In this document: positions 35,066 to 44,328 of the stretch, in pieces
How positions within the stretch are numbered: position 1 is the stretch's first letter
Layout of the letters: each line of letters begins with the position of its first letter
Program-made: the position numbers and the translations under genes
Notes under the pieces: model-generated
Told to the model about the DNA's origin: nothing
Databases searched by the model: none
What the model saw: only the letters and a program-made list of their open reading frames with translations
NCBI RefSeq assembly: GCF_023051145.1
Contig: NZ_JALKFS010000005.1
Location: 4,419,733 to 4,483,732 of the forward strand
Source: Williamsia sp. DF01-3
Lineage (GTDB): Bacteria; Actinomycetota; Actinomycetes; Mycobacteriales; Mycobacteriaceae
Length of the DNA: 64,000 bases
Direction: 5' to 3'

Positions 35066-36460
35066 CTACGACTCAGGCAAAGACTCCAGCAGGCGTAGCC
35101 ACACTTCGCTGACCGTCGGGTACGACGGCACCGCGTGCCACAACGTGTCGACCGGAACGCGGCCCACGATGGCGATCGTCGCCGCATGGACGAGTTCGTC
35201 GACTTCGGGACCGACAAAGGTGGCGCCGACGATGACACCGGCAGCTTTGTCGATCACCAGCCTTGCCTTGCCGTGGGCATCGTCGCGGAGCAGCCCGAAT
35301 CCGGCCACCGACTCGAAGGCGATCTCGGCAACCGTCACGTCGATCCCGTTGTCGATCGCTTCGCGCTCGGTGAAACCCACGCTCGCGACCTGCGGATCGG
35401 TGAAGATCACCTGCGGCACCGGAACCCCGTCGGGCACAACCGGGTCGGGGCGTCCATCCGCCCGGGCGGCGATCAGCCGACCCACGTTGCGGGCCTGATA
35501 CTTGCCCCAATGGGTGAGTGCCGGGCCCTCGGACGCGTCGCCCACGAAGAAGAGCCACGACGCCTCGGCATCGACGTCATCCAGCCCGATGCCGCTGCGG
35601 GCAGGGCGGCGCCCGGTCGCAACCAGGACTTCATCCGCGGTGATCTCCTCACCACCGGCGACCACGGTCGCCGGGTCACCGTGGATGCGGCCGATGCCGG
35701 TGTCCGCGGAGACCGGTCGGCGCACCTCGGTGATGTCGACGTGTTGACGCACATCGATGCCCGCTGCGGTCAGCGCCTCGGCCACCATCTCACCGGCAAA
35801 GGGTTCGGTCTTACCCAGCAGCGATCCGCGCGAGAGCAAGGTGACCTTGCTGCCCAGCGCCGCCATCCATGTAGCGGCCTCGCAGGCCACCACACCGCCG
35901 CCGACCACGATCAACGAGCCCGGGATCTCCCTGACCCCGGTGGCATCCCGGGACGTCCACGGCTGCGCGTCGGCGAAGAGTTCGGGGATCACGGCGGTGC
36001 TGCCGGTGGCCACGATCACCGCCAGGCGCGCACGCACCGTCTGACATTGGCCCCCGTTGTCAACGGTCACGGTGCGCTCGCCGGAGATGACCCCGTGGCC
36101 CCGGAGGACGGCGATGTCGAGGCCGGTCGCCCACTTCTCCTGTCCCCCGTCCTCGTACTGGCTCACCCAGGTGTCACGCCGACGCAGCAGTTCCTCGGGG
36201 TTGAGTTTCTCGCCGACCTTGATTCCATCGAGGTTGGATGCCGCGGCATGTATTTCGATCGGACGGAGCAGTGCCTTGCTCGGCATACAGGCCCAGTAGG
36301 AGCACTCCCCGCCGAGCAGTTCGTGTTCGACGATCGCGGCGGTTCGGTCAGAACCGGCGGTCGCGTACTGCGCGGCGACCTCTCCTGCGGGTCCACCTCC
36401 GATGACGATGACGTCGTACTCGGTGATCGAACTGTCTGTCTCCGCGGTCGATTCAGTCAT
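35066..36460 (-). CDS. Pyridine nucleotide-disulfide oxidoreductase (Lpd-like)
   Basis: A 464-aa flavoprotein of the dihydrolipoamide dehydrogenase/mercuric reductase family. FAD motif GGGPAG is at 21-26, the redox-active disulfide is Cys53-x4-Cys58 (GGECSYWACMPSK), and a second dinucleotide motif VVGGGVVACE follows. In the C-terminal interface the usual His-Pro-Thr base is Tyr-Pro-Thr (SYPTVSE), so the His-Glu pair is incomplete. That argues against true Lpd and for a quinone or other disulfide reductase. The ATG at 36460 is used; GTG 36463 is adjacent. Confidence 0.87.
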   Translation of the reverse strand: MTESTAETDSSITEYDVIVIGGGPAGEVAAQYATAGSDRTAAIVEHELLGGECSYWACMPSKALLRPIEIHAAASNLDGIKVGEKLNPEELLRRRDTWVSQYEDGGQEKWATGLDIAVLRGHGVISGERTVTVDNGGQCQTVRARLAVIVATGSTAVIPELFADAQPWTSRDATGVREIPGSLIVVGGGVVACEAATWMAALGSKVTLLSRGSLLGKTEPFAGEMVAEALTAAGIDVRQHVDITEVRRPVSADTGIGRIHGDPATVVAGGEEITADEVLVATGRRPARSGIGLDDVDAEASWLFFVGDASEGPALTHWGKYQARNVGRLIAARADGRPDPVVPDGVPVPQVIFTDPQVASVGFTEREAIDNGIDVTVAEIAFESVAGFGLLRDDAHGKARLVIDKAAGVIVGATFVGPEVDELVHAATIAIVGRVPVDTLWHAVPSYPTVSEVWLRLLESLPES

Positions 36461-36499
36461 CACCCCACCCTGCCATCGCCGGCGGGCCGGTACCAGTCC

Positions 36500-37315
36500 T
36501 CACGTGCCCCGGATGGCGGAGTGCCGGGCCAGTTCGACCACCGCGACCACCATGACCACAAGCGCCAGCCCCACCACCCCGGCCTCCCATACGCTGACCG
36601 AGATCCGCTCGGAGAGAAGCGCCATGCCCAGCGCCATGGCCACCGCCGGCTCCATCACAGTCATCGCCGGGAACGACGTCTGGAGATCGCCCGAACCAAA
36701 GCCTCGCTGCTGGGCGTAGATGCCGGCGGCTATGACGATGAGCAGCAGGTAGATCTCGAGATGAAATCCGACCCGGGGAAGATCGTCGGTGGCCTGTCCG
36801 ATGACGGCTTTGATGAGCAGTGCCGAGATCCCGAAAAGAGCTCCGGCGGTGAGGCCATAGAAGAGCGACCGCATGTGGTTGTTGCAACTCTCGGCCGCGA
36901 TCACCAAACCGGCGAGGCATGCGAGGACGGCCACCACCGTGAGCACGAAAAACATGGGGTCGGGGCGGCTGTCGGAGGATCTCGGTGAGGCCAGGCAGAG
37001 GAACACGGCCACACAGCAGGTCAGCGCGCCGCCCCACGCCCATTCGGTGCGTGTGGGTCTGCGATGGTCGAACCACGCTTCGAGCGGCAGCGCGAACAAC
37101 ACGGCCAAGACGAGCAGCGGCTGGACCAGCAGGATGGAGCCGAGACCCAGGGCTGCTGCCTGCAAGGAGAATCCGCAGACCGCCAGACCGGCACCGAGCC
37201 ACCATCCCGGTGTGATGGCGCCGCTGGCCGCCGATGCACGTTGCCGGAAGACCGTCCCGGTGGCGATGAGGCAGGCGGCGGCGACCGCCAGTACCGCCGA
37301 CATGATGTTCTGCAC
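36500..37315 (-). CDS. DMT/NIPA-like membrane permease, copy 2
   Basis: A 271-aa protein of about nine hydrophobic helices from the drug/metabolite transporter superfamily (EamA/NIPA-like). It is a clear paralogue of the next gene: both share LGLGS-LLVQPL-VL-VLFALP and DLQTSFPAMTVMEPAVAMALG, the latter near residue 200. The start is 6 nt after the stop of its paralogue, so the two are co-expressed and may form a heterodimer. The substrate is unknown. Confidence 0.82.
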   Translation of the reverse strand: MQNIMSAVLAVAAACLIATGTVFRQRASAASGAITPGWWLGAGLAVCGFSLQAAALGLGSILLVQPLLVLAVLFALPLEAWFDHRRPTRTEWAWGGALTCCVAVFLCLASPRSSDSRPDPMFFVLTVVAVLACLAGLVIAAESCNNHMRSLFYGLTAGALFGISALLIKAVIGQATDDLPRVGFHLEIYLLLIVIAAGIYAQQRGFGSGDLQTSFPAMTVMEPAVAMALGMALLSERISVSVWEAGVVGLALVVMVVAVVELARHSAIRGT

Positions 37316-37321
37316 AGGCGG

Positions 37322-38209
37322 CTAGTGGTCGGTCGGGCCCATTGCCGACCCTCCGGGAGCAGGGGCGGGCGCTTTGGGGAACGCCACTTCGAACTCGGTC
37401 TCCCGCTCGGCGGCATGCCTCGCGAGCACGAACACCGCACGCAGCATGATGACCAGCGAGAGCCCGGCGATGATGCCGTCGACGATGTTCACGTCGACGC
37501 TTTCACCGAGCAGCACCACGCCGAGCGCCATGGCCACGGCGGGCTCCATCACCGTCATCGCCGGGAACGACGTCTGCAGATCGTGGGCGGCGAACGCGAG
37601 CTGCTGGGTGATCACCGAGGCGGTGGCGACGAGCAGGATCAGGTAGATCTCCGGGTGGGTCAGCACCTCCACGACGCTTTCGCCGAGCTGGGTCACCACC
37701 GCTTTGAGGAGAAACGCCTGCACCCCGGTGAGCAGACCTGACGCCGATCCGAACAGCAGCGCCCGGTGATGGGGTGATACGAGCCGAGCCGCGACCACCA
37801 GACCGATGAGGACCGCGACCACCACGACGATGGTTCCCGCCAGGGTTCCGGCCGACACGTTGTGTCCCCCGGCCTCAGGCCGGGCGATCACCACGAATGC
37901 GGCGATGCAGACGGTGAGGATGATGCCCCACTTCCACTCGTGGAAGTTCAGACGGCGGTGGTCCAGATAGGCCTCCATCGGCAGCGCGAACAGCACCGAC
38001 AGCACGATCAGCGGCTGCACCAGAAGCAACGATCCGAGGCCGAGCGCCACCGCCTGCAACGCGAATCCGGCGGCGGCGATCAGTACTCCGAGCCACCAGC
38101 GTTTGGTGATCCCGCCCGACGCCGTAGAGGAACGTTGACGCACAAGTGTCCCGGTCGCGACGAGGAGCGCCGACAGAGTCGCCAGCAGCGCCGGGAGGAA
38201 CAAGTGCAC
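37322..38209 (-). CDS. DMT/NIPA-like membrane permease, copy 1
   Basis: A 295-aa multi-helix permease, paralogous to the gene downstream. The GTG at 38209 begins directly at the first helix (VHLFLPALLATLSALLVATG); TATTGT ends 7 nt before it, so the message may be leaderless. A longer reading to 38389 would add a polar, non-family N-terminus. The polar C-terminal tail (about 25 residues, Pro/Ala-rich) is absent from the paralogue. Confidence 0.82.
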   Translation of the reverse strand: MHLFLPALLATLSALLVATGTLVRQRSSTASGGITKRWWLGVLIAAAGFALQAVALGLGSLLLVQPLIVLSVLFALPMEAYLDHRRLNFHEWKWGIILTVCIAAFVVIARPEAGGHNVSAGTLAGTIVVVVAVLIGLVVAARLVSPHHRALLFGSASGLLTGVQAFLLKAVVTQLGESVVEVLTHPEIYLILLVATASVITQQLAFAAHDLQTSFPAMTVMEPAVAMALGVVLLGESVDVNIVDGIIAGLSLVIMLRAVFVLARHAAERETEFEVAFPKAPAPAPGGSAMGPTDH

Positions 38210-38364
38210 TTTGCCGACAATACTTGGCGGACCTGGGGGCGAGCGTGCTCTCGCGGTGGGAGTGTGAGCGAGTCGATCCCGACGGACAACAAAACGTTGG
38301 TGACGGCGGAGCGAACTCTGGACGATTGGGTACCCGATCCATGGCGGGTCACCCGAACCCAGCC

Positions 38365-38370
38365 GATAAT
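38365..38370 (+). promoter_or_regulatory. Putative -10 box for phosphoketolase
   Basis: GATAAT lies 39 bp before the phosphoketolase ATG in the 200-bp divergent gap. A convincing -35 at the usual distance is not seen. No other signal is recognised in the gap. Confidence 0.35.
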
Positions 38371-38409
38371 CGACATGCCCTATCCGCAAAACACCCAGAA
38401 GGTGCGCAC

Positions 38410-40794
38410 ATGACGTTGGCCGGATACACCGATTCCGAACTCGAACTCGATCTGCGGTGGTGGTCCGCGACCAACTACCTGACGGTGGCGCAGATTTATC
38501 TGCAGGACAACGTCTTGCTCCGCGAGCCGCTCAGCGTCGAGCACATCAAGCCCCGACTGCTCGGACACTGGGGCACCAGTCCGGGGCTCTCGATGATCTA
38601 CACACTGCTCAACCGGCGCATCCGCGAGACCGACTCGAAATGGCTCTACATCACCGGGCCGGGGCACGGCGGCCCGGCGCTGGTGGCAGCGACCTACCTC
38701 GAGGGCACCTACAGCGAGATCTATCCGCACGTGTCCGCGGATGCGGATGGGGTCCGAGCACTGTGCAGGCAGTTCTCCACACCGGGTGGAATCCCCAGCC
38801 ATGTGAGCGTGCAGACACCGGGTTCGATCCACGAGGGCGGTGAACTCGGCTATGCGCTCATCCACGCCGCGGGTGCCGCCTTCGACAGCCCCGATCTGGT
38901 GGTCGCGTGTGTGGTCGGCGACGGTGAGGCCGAGACCGGCCCCCTCGCCGGTTCCTGGAAGATCCCGGCATTCCTCAATCCGGCTCGCGATGGTGCGGTG
39001 CTGCCGATCCTGCACCTCAACGGGGCCAAGATCGCCGGCCCCACCGTCTTCGGCCGCAGCAGCGACGACGACATCACGGCGTTCCTGTCGGGCCAGGGCT
39101 GGGAGCCCATGTTCGTCGGCGGCGACGACCCTCATGAGGTGTTCCCGGCGATGGCGCAGGCAATCGCGAGCGCTCACGACAAGATCGTCGAGATCCAGAC
39201 CCGCGCTCGCGAAGGCAACCCGTCCGGCGACAAATGGCCGGCCATCGTGATGCGCACCCCCAAGGGCTGGACGGGACCGCACGAGGTGGACGGCAAACTG
39301 ATCGAGGGCACCCACTGGAGTCATCAGGTCCCGCTGTCGGGGGTGAAGGAAAATCCCGAGCACCTCGCCCTGCTCGAGGAATGGTTGCGGTCGTACAAGC
39401 CGGACGACCTGTTCGACAAGTCGGGTGCACTCATCGACGACCTCGCCGACCTGGCACCCAGGGGTGAGCTGCGGATGGGCGCGACGCCGTATGCCAACGG
39501 CGGCCGCGCACTGGTCCCCCTCAAGATCCCGCCGCTGGAGTCGTACGCCCTGGACATCGAGGCCCCCGGCGCACTCGCCTACGAGACCACCAAGGTGCTC
39601 GGCGAGCTGATGCGCGACATCTACCGCGACAACTCCGACGAGAACCACGGCGGATCGTTCCGGTTGTTCAGTCCGGATGAGACAGCGTCGAACCGGCTCC
39701 AGGCGGTGTTCGAGCAAACCGACCGTTGCTGGCAGTTGCCGACCAACGAGAACGACGACAACCTGTCGCCCGAGGGCCGCGTCATGGAGGTGCTCAGCGA
39801 GCACCTGTGCCAGGGCTGGCTCGAGGGATATCTGCTGACCGGACGCCATGGTCTGTTCGCCACCTACGAGGCGTTCGCGATGGTGAGCGTCTCCATGCTG
39901 GTGCAGCACACCAAGTGGTTGCAGCACGCGGCCGAGCTGCCGTGGCGCGAACCGGTGGCATCGCTCAACGTGCTGCTCACCAGTACCTGCTGGCGTAACG
40001 ACCACAACGGTTTCAGCCATCAGGGACCCGGCTTGATCGATGCCGTCATCCCACTGGCCCCCGGCGTGGTGCGAGTCTGGCTGCCACCGGATTCCAACAC
40101 TCTGCTCTCGGTGGCCGACCACTGCTTCCGCAGCCGCGACCACGTCAACGTCCTGGTGGTCGACAAGCAGAAGCACCCCCAGTACCTGACCCTCGAACAG
40201 GCACACAAACATGCCGAAGCCGGGGCATCGATCTGGGAGTGGGCCGGTACCGAGGGCGAGACCAACGACGCGGACCCCGAACAACCCGACATCGTGCTGG
40301 CCGCCGCGGGCGACGTTCCTACCGAGGAGATCCTGGCCGCTGCACATCTGCTGCGTGAGTGGGTTCCCTGGTTGCGCGTTCGCGTGGTCAATGTGGTCGA
40401 CCTGATGGTGCTGCTGCCCCAGGACGAACATCCACATGGGCTGCCCGAATCGAAGTTCCTCGATCTGTTCACCGCAGACACCGATGTGGTGTTCGCTTTC
40501 CACGGCTATCCGAGGGCCATCCACCAGCAGCTGCACGGACGCACCCGCGCCGACCGTTTCCACGTTCGCGGGTTCATCGAACAGGGCACCACCACAACTG
40601 CTTTCGACATGGTGGTGCAGAACAAGATGAGCCGGTACCACTTGGTGCTCGAAGCCCTACGCCGAACCAGCCGCGTTCCCGAACGCAGCCGAGAACTTGC
40701 CGAGTTCTGCCGGTCGCAGCTGCAGCGCCACACCGAGTACGTCACCACCCACTTCGAGGACATGCCGGAGATCCGCGAGTGGAAGTGGTCCTAG
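38410..40794 (+). CDS. xfp: Xylulose-5-phosphate/fructose-6-phosphate phosphoketolase
   Basis: A 794-aa thiamine-diphosphate enzyme cleaving xylulose 5-phosphate (and often fructose 6-phosphate) with phosphate to acetyl phosphate. Family hallmarks are NYLTVAQIYLQDNVLLREPL near the start, GHWGTSPGLS, TGPGHGGPA, the ThDP motif GDGEAETGPLAGSWKIP, and SCWRNDHNGFSHQGPGL near residue 520. The length is normal. GAAGG at 38398-38402 precedes the ATG. No acetate kinase or phosphotransacetylase gene is adjacent. Confidence 0.95.
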   Translation: MTLAGYTDSELELDLRWWSATNYLTVAQIYLQDNVLLREPLSVEHIKPRLLGHWGTSPGLSMIYTLLNRRIRETDSKWLYITGPGHGGPALVAATYLEGTYSEIYPHVSADADGVRALCRQFSTPGGIPSHVSVQTPGSIHEGGELGYALIHAAGAAFDSPDLVVACVVGDGEAETGPLAGSWKIPAFLNPARDGAVLPILHLNGAKIAGPTVFGRSSDDDITAFLSGQGWEPMFVGGDDPHEVFPAMAQAIASAHDKIVEIQTRAREGNPSGDKWPAIVMRTPKGWTGPHEVDGKLIEGTHWSHQVPLSGVKENPEHLALLEEWLRSYKPDDLFDKSGALIDDLADLAPRGELRMGATPYANGGRALVPLKIPPLESYALDIEAPGALAYETTKVLGELMRDIYRDNSDENHGGSFRLFSPDETASNRLQAVFEQTDRCWQLPTNENDDNLSPEGRVMEVLSEHLCQGWLEGYLLTGRHGLFATYEAFAMVSVSMLVQHTKWLQHAAELPWREPVASLNVLLTSTCWRNDHNGFSHQGPGLIDAVIPLAPGVVRVWLPPDSNTLLSVADHCFRSRDHVNVLVVDKQKHPQYLTLEQAHKHAEAGASIWEWAGTEGETNDADPEQPDIVLAAAGDVPTEEILAAAHLLREWVPWLRVRVVNVVDLMVLLPQDEHPHGLPESKFLDLFTADTDVVFAFHGYPRAIHQQLHGRTRADRFHVRGFIEQGTTTTAFDMVVQNKMSRYHLVLEALRRTSRVPERSRELAEFCRSQLQRHTEYVTTHFEDMPEIREWKWS

Positions 40795-40859
40795 ATGATC
40801 GACGCCTCTGTCGGCGCGTCAACTAGTACTCACACGGCAGGTGGGGCACCCTGGGACAG

Positions 40860-41174
40860 GTGAGTGGTCTATCCCTATCGGCGCAGGCGGCCCTGCGTGA
40901 TGACCTGGAGCGTCTGATGACGCTGCAGCGTGATCAGATCGATTGGGCCTGCTCGAACATCGACTCCATCAAAGAGCTTGTCGCCTTCGGGCTCGACGAG
41001 GTCGTCGAGCTGCGTGAATTGGCCGAGCTGGAGTGGGACCGGGGAAACGAAGAGATCGCCCAGCACCTCGAACAGGAAGCATCCGCCTGGAATCACACGG
41101 TGCGGCTCCTACGTACCGCGCTCTCCCGGTGCGGAGCGGATGAGTCGACCGGCCGGCATCGCAAGGTTTCCTGA
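40860..41174 (+). CDS. Hypothetical small helical protein
   Basis: A 104-aa protein with a GTG start, predicted almost wholly helical and acidic (LRDDLERLMTLQRDQIDWACSNIDSIKELVAFGLDEVVELRELAELEWDRG). No family is recognised. It ends 32 nt before the SixA-like gene and may be co-transcribed. Coding is supported by codon pattern only. Confidence 0.5.
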   Translation: MSGLSLSAQAALRDDLERLMTLQRDQIDWACSNIDSIKELVAFGLDEVVELRELAELEWDRGNEEIAQHLEQEASAWNHTVRLLRTALSRCGADESTGRHRKVS

Positions 41175-41206
41175 CAGGCGAACGCGGTGACGCTACGGTC
41201 GATCTC

Positions 41207-41692
41207 GTGGCACGAACACTGATCCTGATGCGGCACGGCAAGTCGGCCTATCCCAGCGGTACACCCGACCAGGAACGTCCGCTCGCCGAGCGCGGTCAGC
41301 GCGAAGCAGCACTGGCAGGCCGGTGGATGGCCGACGACGGGCTCGCGGTCGACGCCGTACTGTGCTCGACCGCGGTTCGCACGCGTCAGACGTTGCAGCA
41401 CACCGGTATCGACGCACCGGCCACATTTGTCGAAGACATCTACGGCGGAGACGCAGACGACGTGTGCGAGGCGATCAGGCTCCACGCGCCCGCGGACGCT
41501 GCCACGATATTGGTGATCGGGCACGAGCCCGGGATGCCGGACACGGCGATGACGCTGGATCCGGCGGCACACATTCCGCGTTTTCCCACGTCCGCGTACG
41601 CGGTCGTCGAGACCGAGACCGCGTGGGACCAGCTGGGTCTGACGCCGGACTCGACGACGCACATGACCCGGCTGGCCATCCCGCGGGAATGA
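41207..41692 (+). CDS. SixA-like histidine phosphatase
   Basis: A 161-aa histidine phosphatase of the SixA branch: phospho-acceptor LMRHGKSAY (His10), ERPLAERGQREA, VDAVLCSTAVRTRQT and the second catalytic His in VIGHEPGMP. GTG start. It may dephosphorylate phosphohistidine or a small phosphorylated substrate. Convergent with the AidB-like gene 12 nt away. Confidence 0.87.
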   Translation: MARTLILMRHGKSAYPSGTPDQERPLAERGQREAALAGRWMADDGLAVDAVLCSTAVRTRQTLQHTGIDAPATFVEDIYGGDADDVCEAIRLHAPADAATILVIGHEPGMPDTAMTLDPAAHIPRFPTSAYAVVETETAWDQLGLTPDSTTHMTRLAIPRE

Positions 41693-41704
41693 GTCTTCCT
41701 GCTC

Positions 41705-43324
41705 CTATTTGACCAGTGCCCGTTCGAGCACGGGCGCGAGATCGAGACCGGTGGGCAATGTGCCGTATGCGCCGGCCCAGTCGCCTGCGAGTCGGGTGGC
41801 CGCGAAGGCTTCCGCCACGGCCGGATGTCCGTGCCGCAGCATCAGCGAGCCCTGTAAGGCGATGCAGATCGACTCGGCGATCCTGCGTGCGGTCGGTTGG
41901 CCTGCCTCCCCCAGCTGGCTCTTCAAGGAGTTGAGGTAGTTGTCGTAGCGGGTGTCCATGCCGGTCGCCGACTCCAACTCGTCGAACAGCGCGTCCACCG
42001 ACTTGGGCGCTGTGGCCATCGCACGCAGTGTGTCGAGGGCACTGACGTTCCCGCTGCCCTCCCAGATCCCGTAGAGAGGGGCTTCCCGGTAGAGCCGCGG
42101 CATCCCGGAGTCCTCGACGTAACCGTTGCCGCCCAGGCACTCCATCGACTCGGCGACGTGCGCTGTGGCCCGCTTGCACAACCAGTACTTGGTCGCGGGC
42201 AGCCCGATACGTCGCAGCAGGGCCTCGGTGTCGTCGCCGCGTTCGGCTGCGTCGGTGGCCCCCGCCATCCGCATCGACACCATGGTGGCCGCTTCAGCTT
42301 CGATCGCGAGATCCGCGAGGACGTTCCGCATCAACGGTTGATCGATCAGGTAGTCGCCGAACACCTTCCGGTGTTGGCTGTGGTGCATGGCCTGGGTGAG
42401 CCCGACGCGCATGTTGCCCGCACTGGCCAGCGCACAATCGAGCCTGGTGAGGTTCACCATCTCGATGATGGTGCGAACACCGCGTCCCTCCTCGCCCACC
42501 AACCATGCCGTCGCGCCGTCGTATTCCACTTCCGACGACGCGTTGGCGTGGTTGCCGAGCTTGTTCTTCAGCCGTTGCAACCGCATCCGGTTGCGGGTGC
42601 CGTCGGGCAGTACCCGGGGCAGGAAGAAGCACGACAGTCCACCGGGAGCTTGGGCGAGCACCAGGAACAAGTCGGACATCGGCGCGGACGTGAACCACTT
42701 GTGCCCGGTGAGCGTGTAGGAGCCGTCCGAATTGGGTTGAGCTGCGGTCTGGTTCGCGCGGACATCGGAGCCGCCCTGCTTCTCGGTCATCGACATCCCG
42801 GCGATCAGACCGGACTTGCCCGCCGGGACCGACAGGTACGGGTCGTAGGTTCGGGAGGTCAGCAACGGCTCGTAGGTGGCGGCCAGGTCGGGGTTGTGCC
42901 GCAGGGCCGGCACCACGGCGTAGGTCATCGAGATCGGGCAGACGTGACCCGCCTCGACCGTCCAGACCCCGAGTTTGGCGGCCCTCACCACGTGCGCGCC
43001 CGCCCGACCATCGGCCCAGGGTGCTCCGTGTAGACCGTGTGTCACAGCGACATCCATCAACCGGTGGTACGCCGGGTCGTATTCGACCTCGTCGACACGG
43101 TGACCGTACCGATCGTGCGTGCGCAATATCGGCAGGTTCCGGTCGGCGAGTTCACCCCATCGTTGAGCTTCCTCACCGGCAGCGATGGCGCCCAGTTCGA
43201 AGGTCTCGTCGGCGCCCCAGCCACCACCTTCGCGAACAAGAGACTCCGACAGCGCCGGGTTGGTCGCCGGGTTGTATCCACTCAGGAGCGGAACTTGATT
43301 GATCACCTCATGCGTATCGGCCAT
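41705..43324 (-). CDS. aidB: AidB-like acyl-CoA dehydrogenase
   Basis: A 539-aa protein matching AidB in length (E. coli 541 aa) and layout: an N-terminal extension with QVPLLSGYNPATNPALSE, the dehydrogenase core (MSMTEKQGGSDVRANQT, TGHKWFTSAP), SMECLGGNGYVEDSGMPRLYREAPLYGIWEGSGNV, and a basic C-terminal domain. AidB binds DNA and FAD in the response to alkylating agents. The ATG at 43324 is chosen; a longer reading adds a stretch without family similarity. The 263-bp divergent gap to the amidotransferase has no clear operator. Confidence 0.88.
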   Translation of the reverse strand: MADTHEVINQVPLLSGYNPATNPALSESLVREGGGWGADETFELGAIAAGEEAQRWGELADRNLPILRTHDRYGHRVDEVEYDPAYHRLMDVAVTHGLHGAPWADGRAGAHVVRAAKLGVWTVEAGHVCPISMTYAVVPALRHNPDLAATYEPLLTSRTYDPYLSVPAGKSGLIAGMSMTEKQGGSDVRANQTAAQPNSDGSYTLTGHKWFTSAPMSDLFLVLAQAPGGLSCFFLPRVLPDGTRNRMRLQRLKNKLGNHANASSEVEYDGATAWLVGEEGRGVRTIIEMVNLTRLDCALASAGNMRVGLTQAMHHSQHRKVFGDYLIDQPLMRNVLADLAIEAEAATMVSMRMAGATDAAERGDDTEALLRRIGLPATKYWLCKRATAHVAESMECLGGNGYVEDSGMPRLYREAPLYGIWEGSGNVSALDTLRAMATAPKSVDALFDELESATGMDTRYDNYLNSLKSQLGEAGQPTARRIAESICIALQGSLMLRHGHPAVAEAFAATRLAGDWAGAYGTLPTGLDLAPVLERALVK

Positions 43325-43587
43325 GGATACATGATGCGCCTCGATGAACCCCATGGTCGCAGGAATCCCCACCTGCGCCGATGCGCGCATCGGCGGCCCT
43401 GAGCGCCGTCAGAGCCGGGCCTCGGATGAGCGGCGGCCCCATGTTCTGGCCATACTGAACAAAACCCCACCACCGTCGGACATGAGTCCGGCGTGTACCA
43501 GGAGTATCCAGTGCAATTTTCAGCACAAGACGTCGCTGCCGCATCGACGGTCTGCATCGTCGCGACCCAGCTCCGCGACCGGTTGTG

Positions 43588-44328
43588 ATGGCCGAGCCAG
43601 ACCTCGTCGAGCCAGATCCCGGGGCGTCTCGGAACCGCGCTCTCTTCGTGGTGCACGATCACGACCGTGACCGCGGTATCGCCGACACGGGCACCCTGCG
43701 CGACCACGTCATCGACCGGGGCTACGACGTCGACATCGTGCACCCTTCCGGACATCTACCGGAGGTCGCGGGGTTCGATTTTGTTGTCGTGATGGGTTCT
43801 TCGGAGGCGGCATACAACGACTCGGTCCCCTGGCTGGCGGCCGAGATCAGCTACCTGCGGGCTGCGCTCGCCGCAAACGTACCGATTCTCGGGGTGTGCT
43901 TCGGTGGCCAGCTGCTCAGCCGCGTTCTCGGCGGAAAGGTCAAGCGGTCGGACCACCCCGAACACGGTTACGTCACCGTCGACACCGTCGCGCCCGAACT
44001 GGTCGCACGCGGACCATGGATGCAGATGCACTACGACCGATTCACCCTCCCGCCCGGTGCTCGCGAGATCGCCCGCAACGGAGCAGCGTTGCAGGCCTTC
44101 ACCTTTGGCCGGAATCTCGGGGTTCAGTTCCATCCGGAGATCTCACCCGCGGTGTGGGCCACCTGGCAGGCGAGCTGGGCAGCCAACCGCCAGGGTCAAC
44201 TGGTCGTCGAACGCGGTATCGACCTGGACAAGATCACGGCCGAGATCACCGCTCGCGCGGCTGAATCGAGAGAGAACTGCGCGACCTTGCTCGACGCCTT
44301 CCTGAAACTGGCTCACGCACCGGTGTAA
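43588..44328 (+). CDS. Class I glutamine amidotransferase domain protein
   Basis: A 246-aa GMP-synthase-like glutaminase. Nucleophile Cys is in LGVCFGGQLLS, and the His-x-Glu pair in VQFHPEIS. There is no fused synthetase domain, so it either hydrolyses a gamma-glutamyl compound or supplies ammonia to an unlinked partner. GTG 43585 directly precedes the chosen ATG. Its 3' end overlaps the convergent lipase gene by 16 bp. Confidence 0.85.
   Translation: MAEPDLVEPDPGASRNRALFVVHDHDRDRGIADTGTLRDHVIDRGYDVDIVHPSGHLPEVAGFDFVVVMGSSEAAYNDSVPWLAAEISYLRAALAANVPILGVCFGGQLLSRVLGGKVKRSDHPEHGYVTVDTVAPELVARGPWMQMHYDRFTLPPGAREIARNGAALQAFTFGRNLGVQFHPEISPAVWATWQASWAANRQGQLVVERGIDLDKITAEITARAAESRENCATLLDAFLKLAHAPV

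Noticed and set aside
38380-40641. 753-codon open frame opposite phosphoketolase
   Set aside because: The forward-strand phosphoketolase is unambiguous; the antisense product has no recognisable domain.
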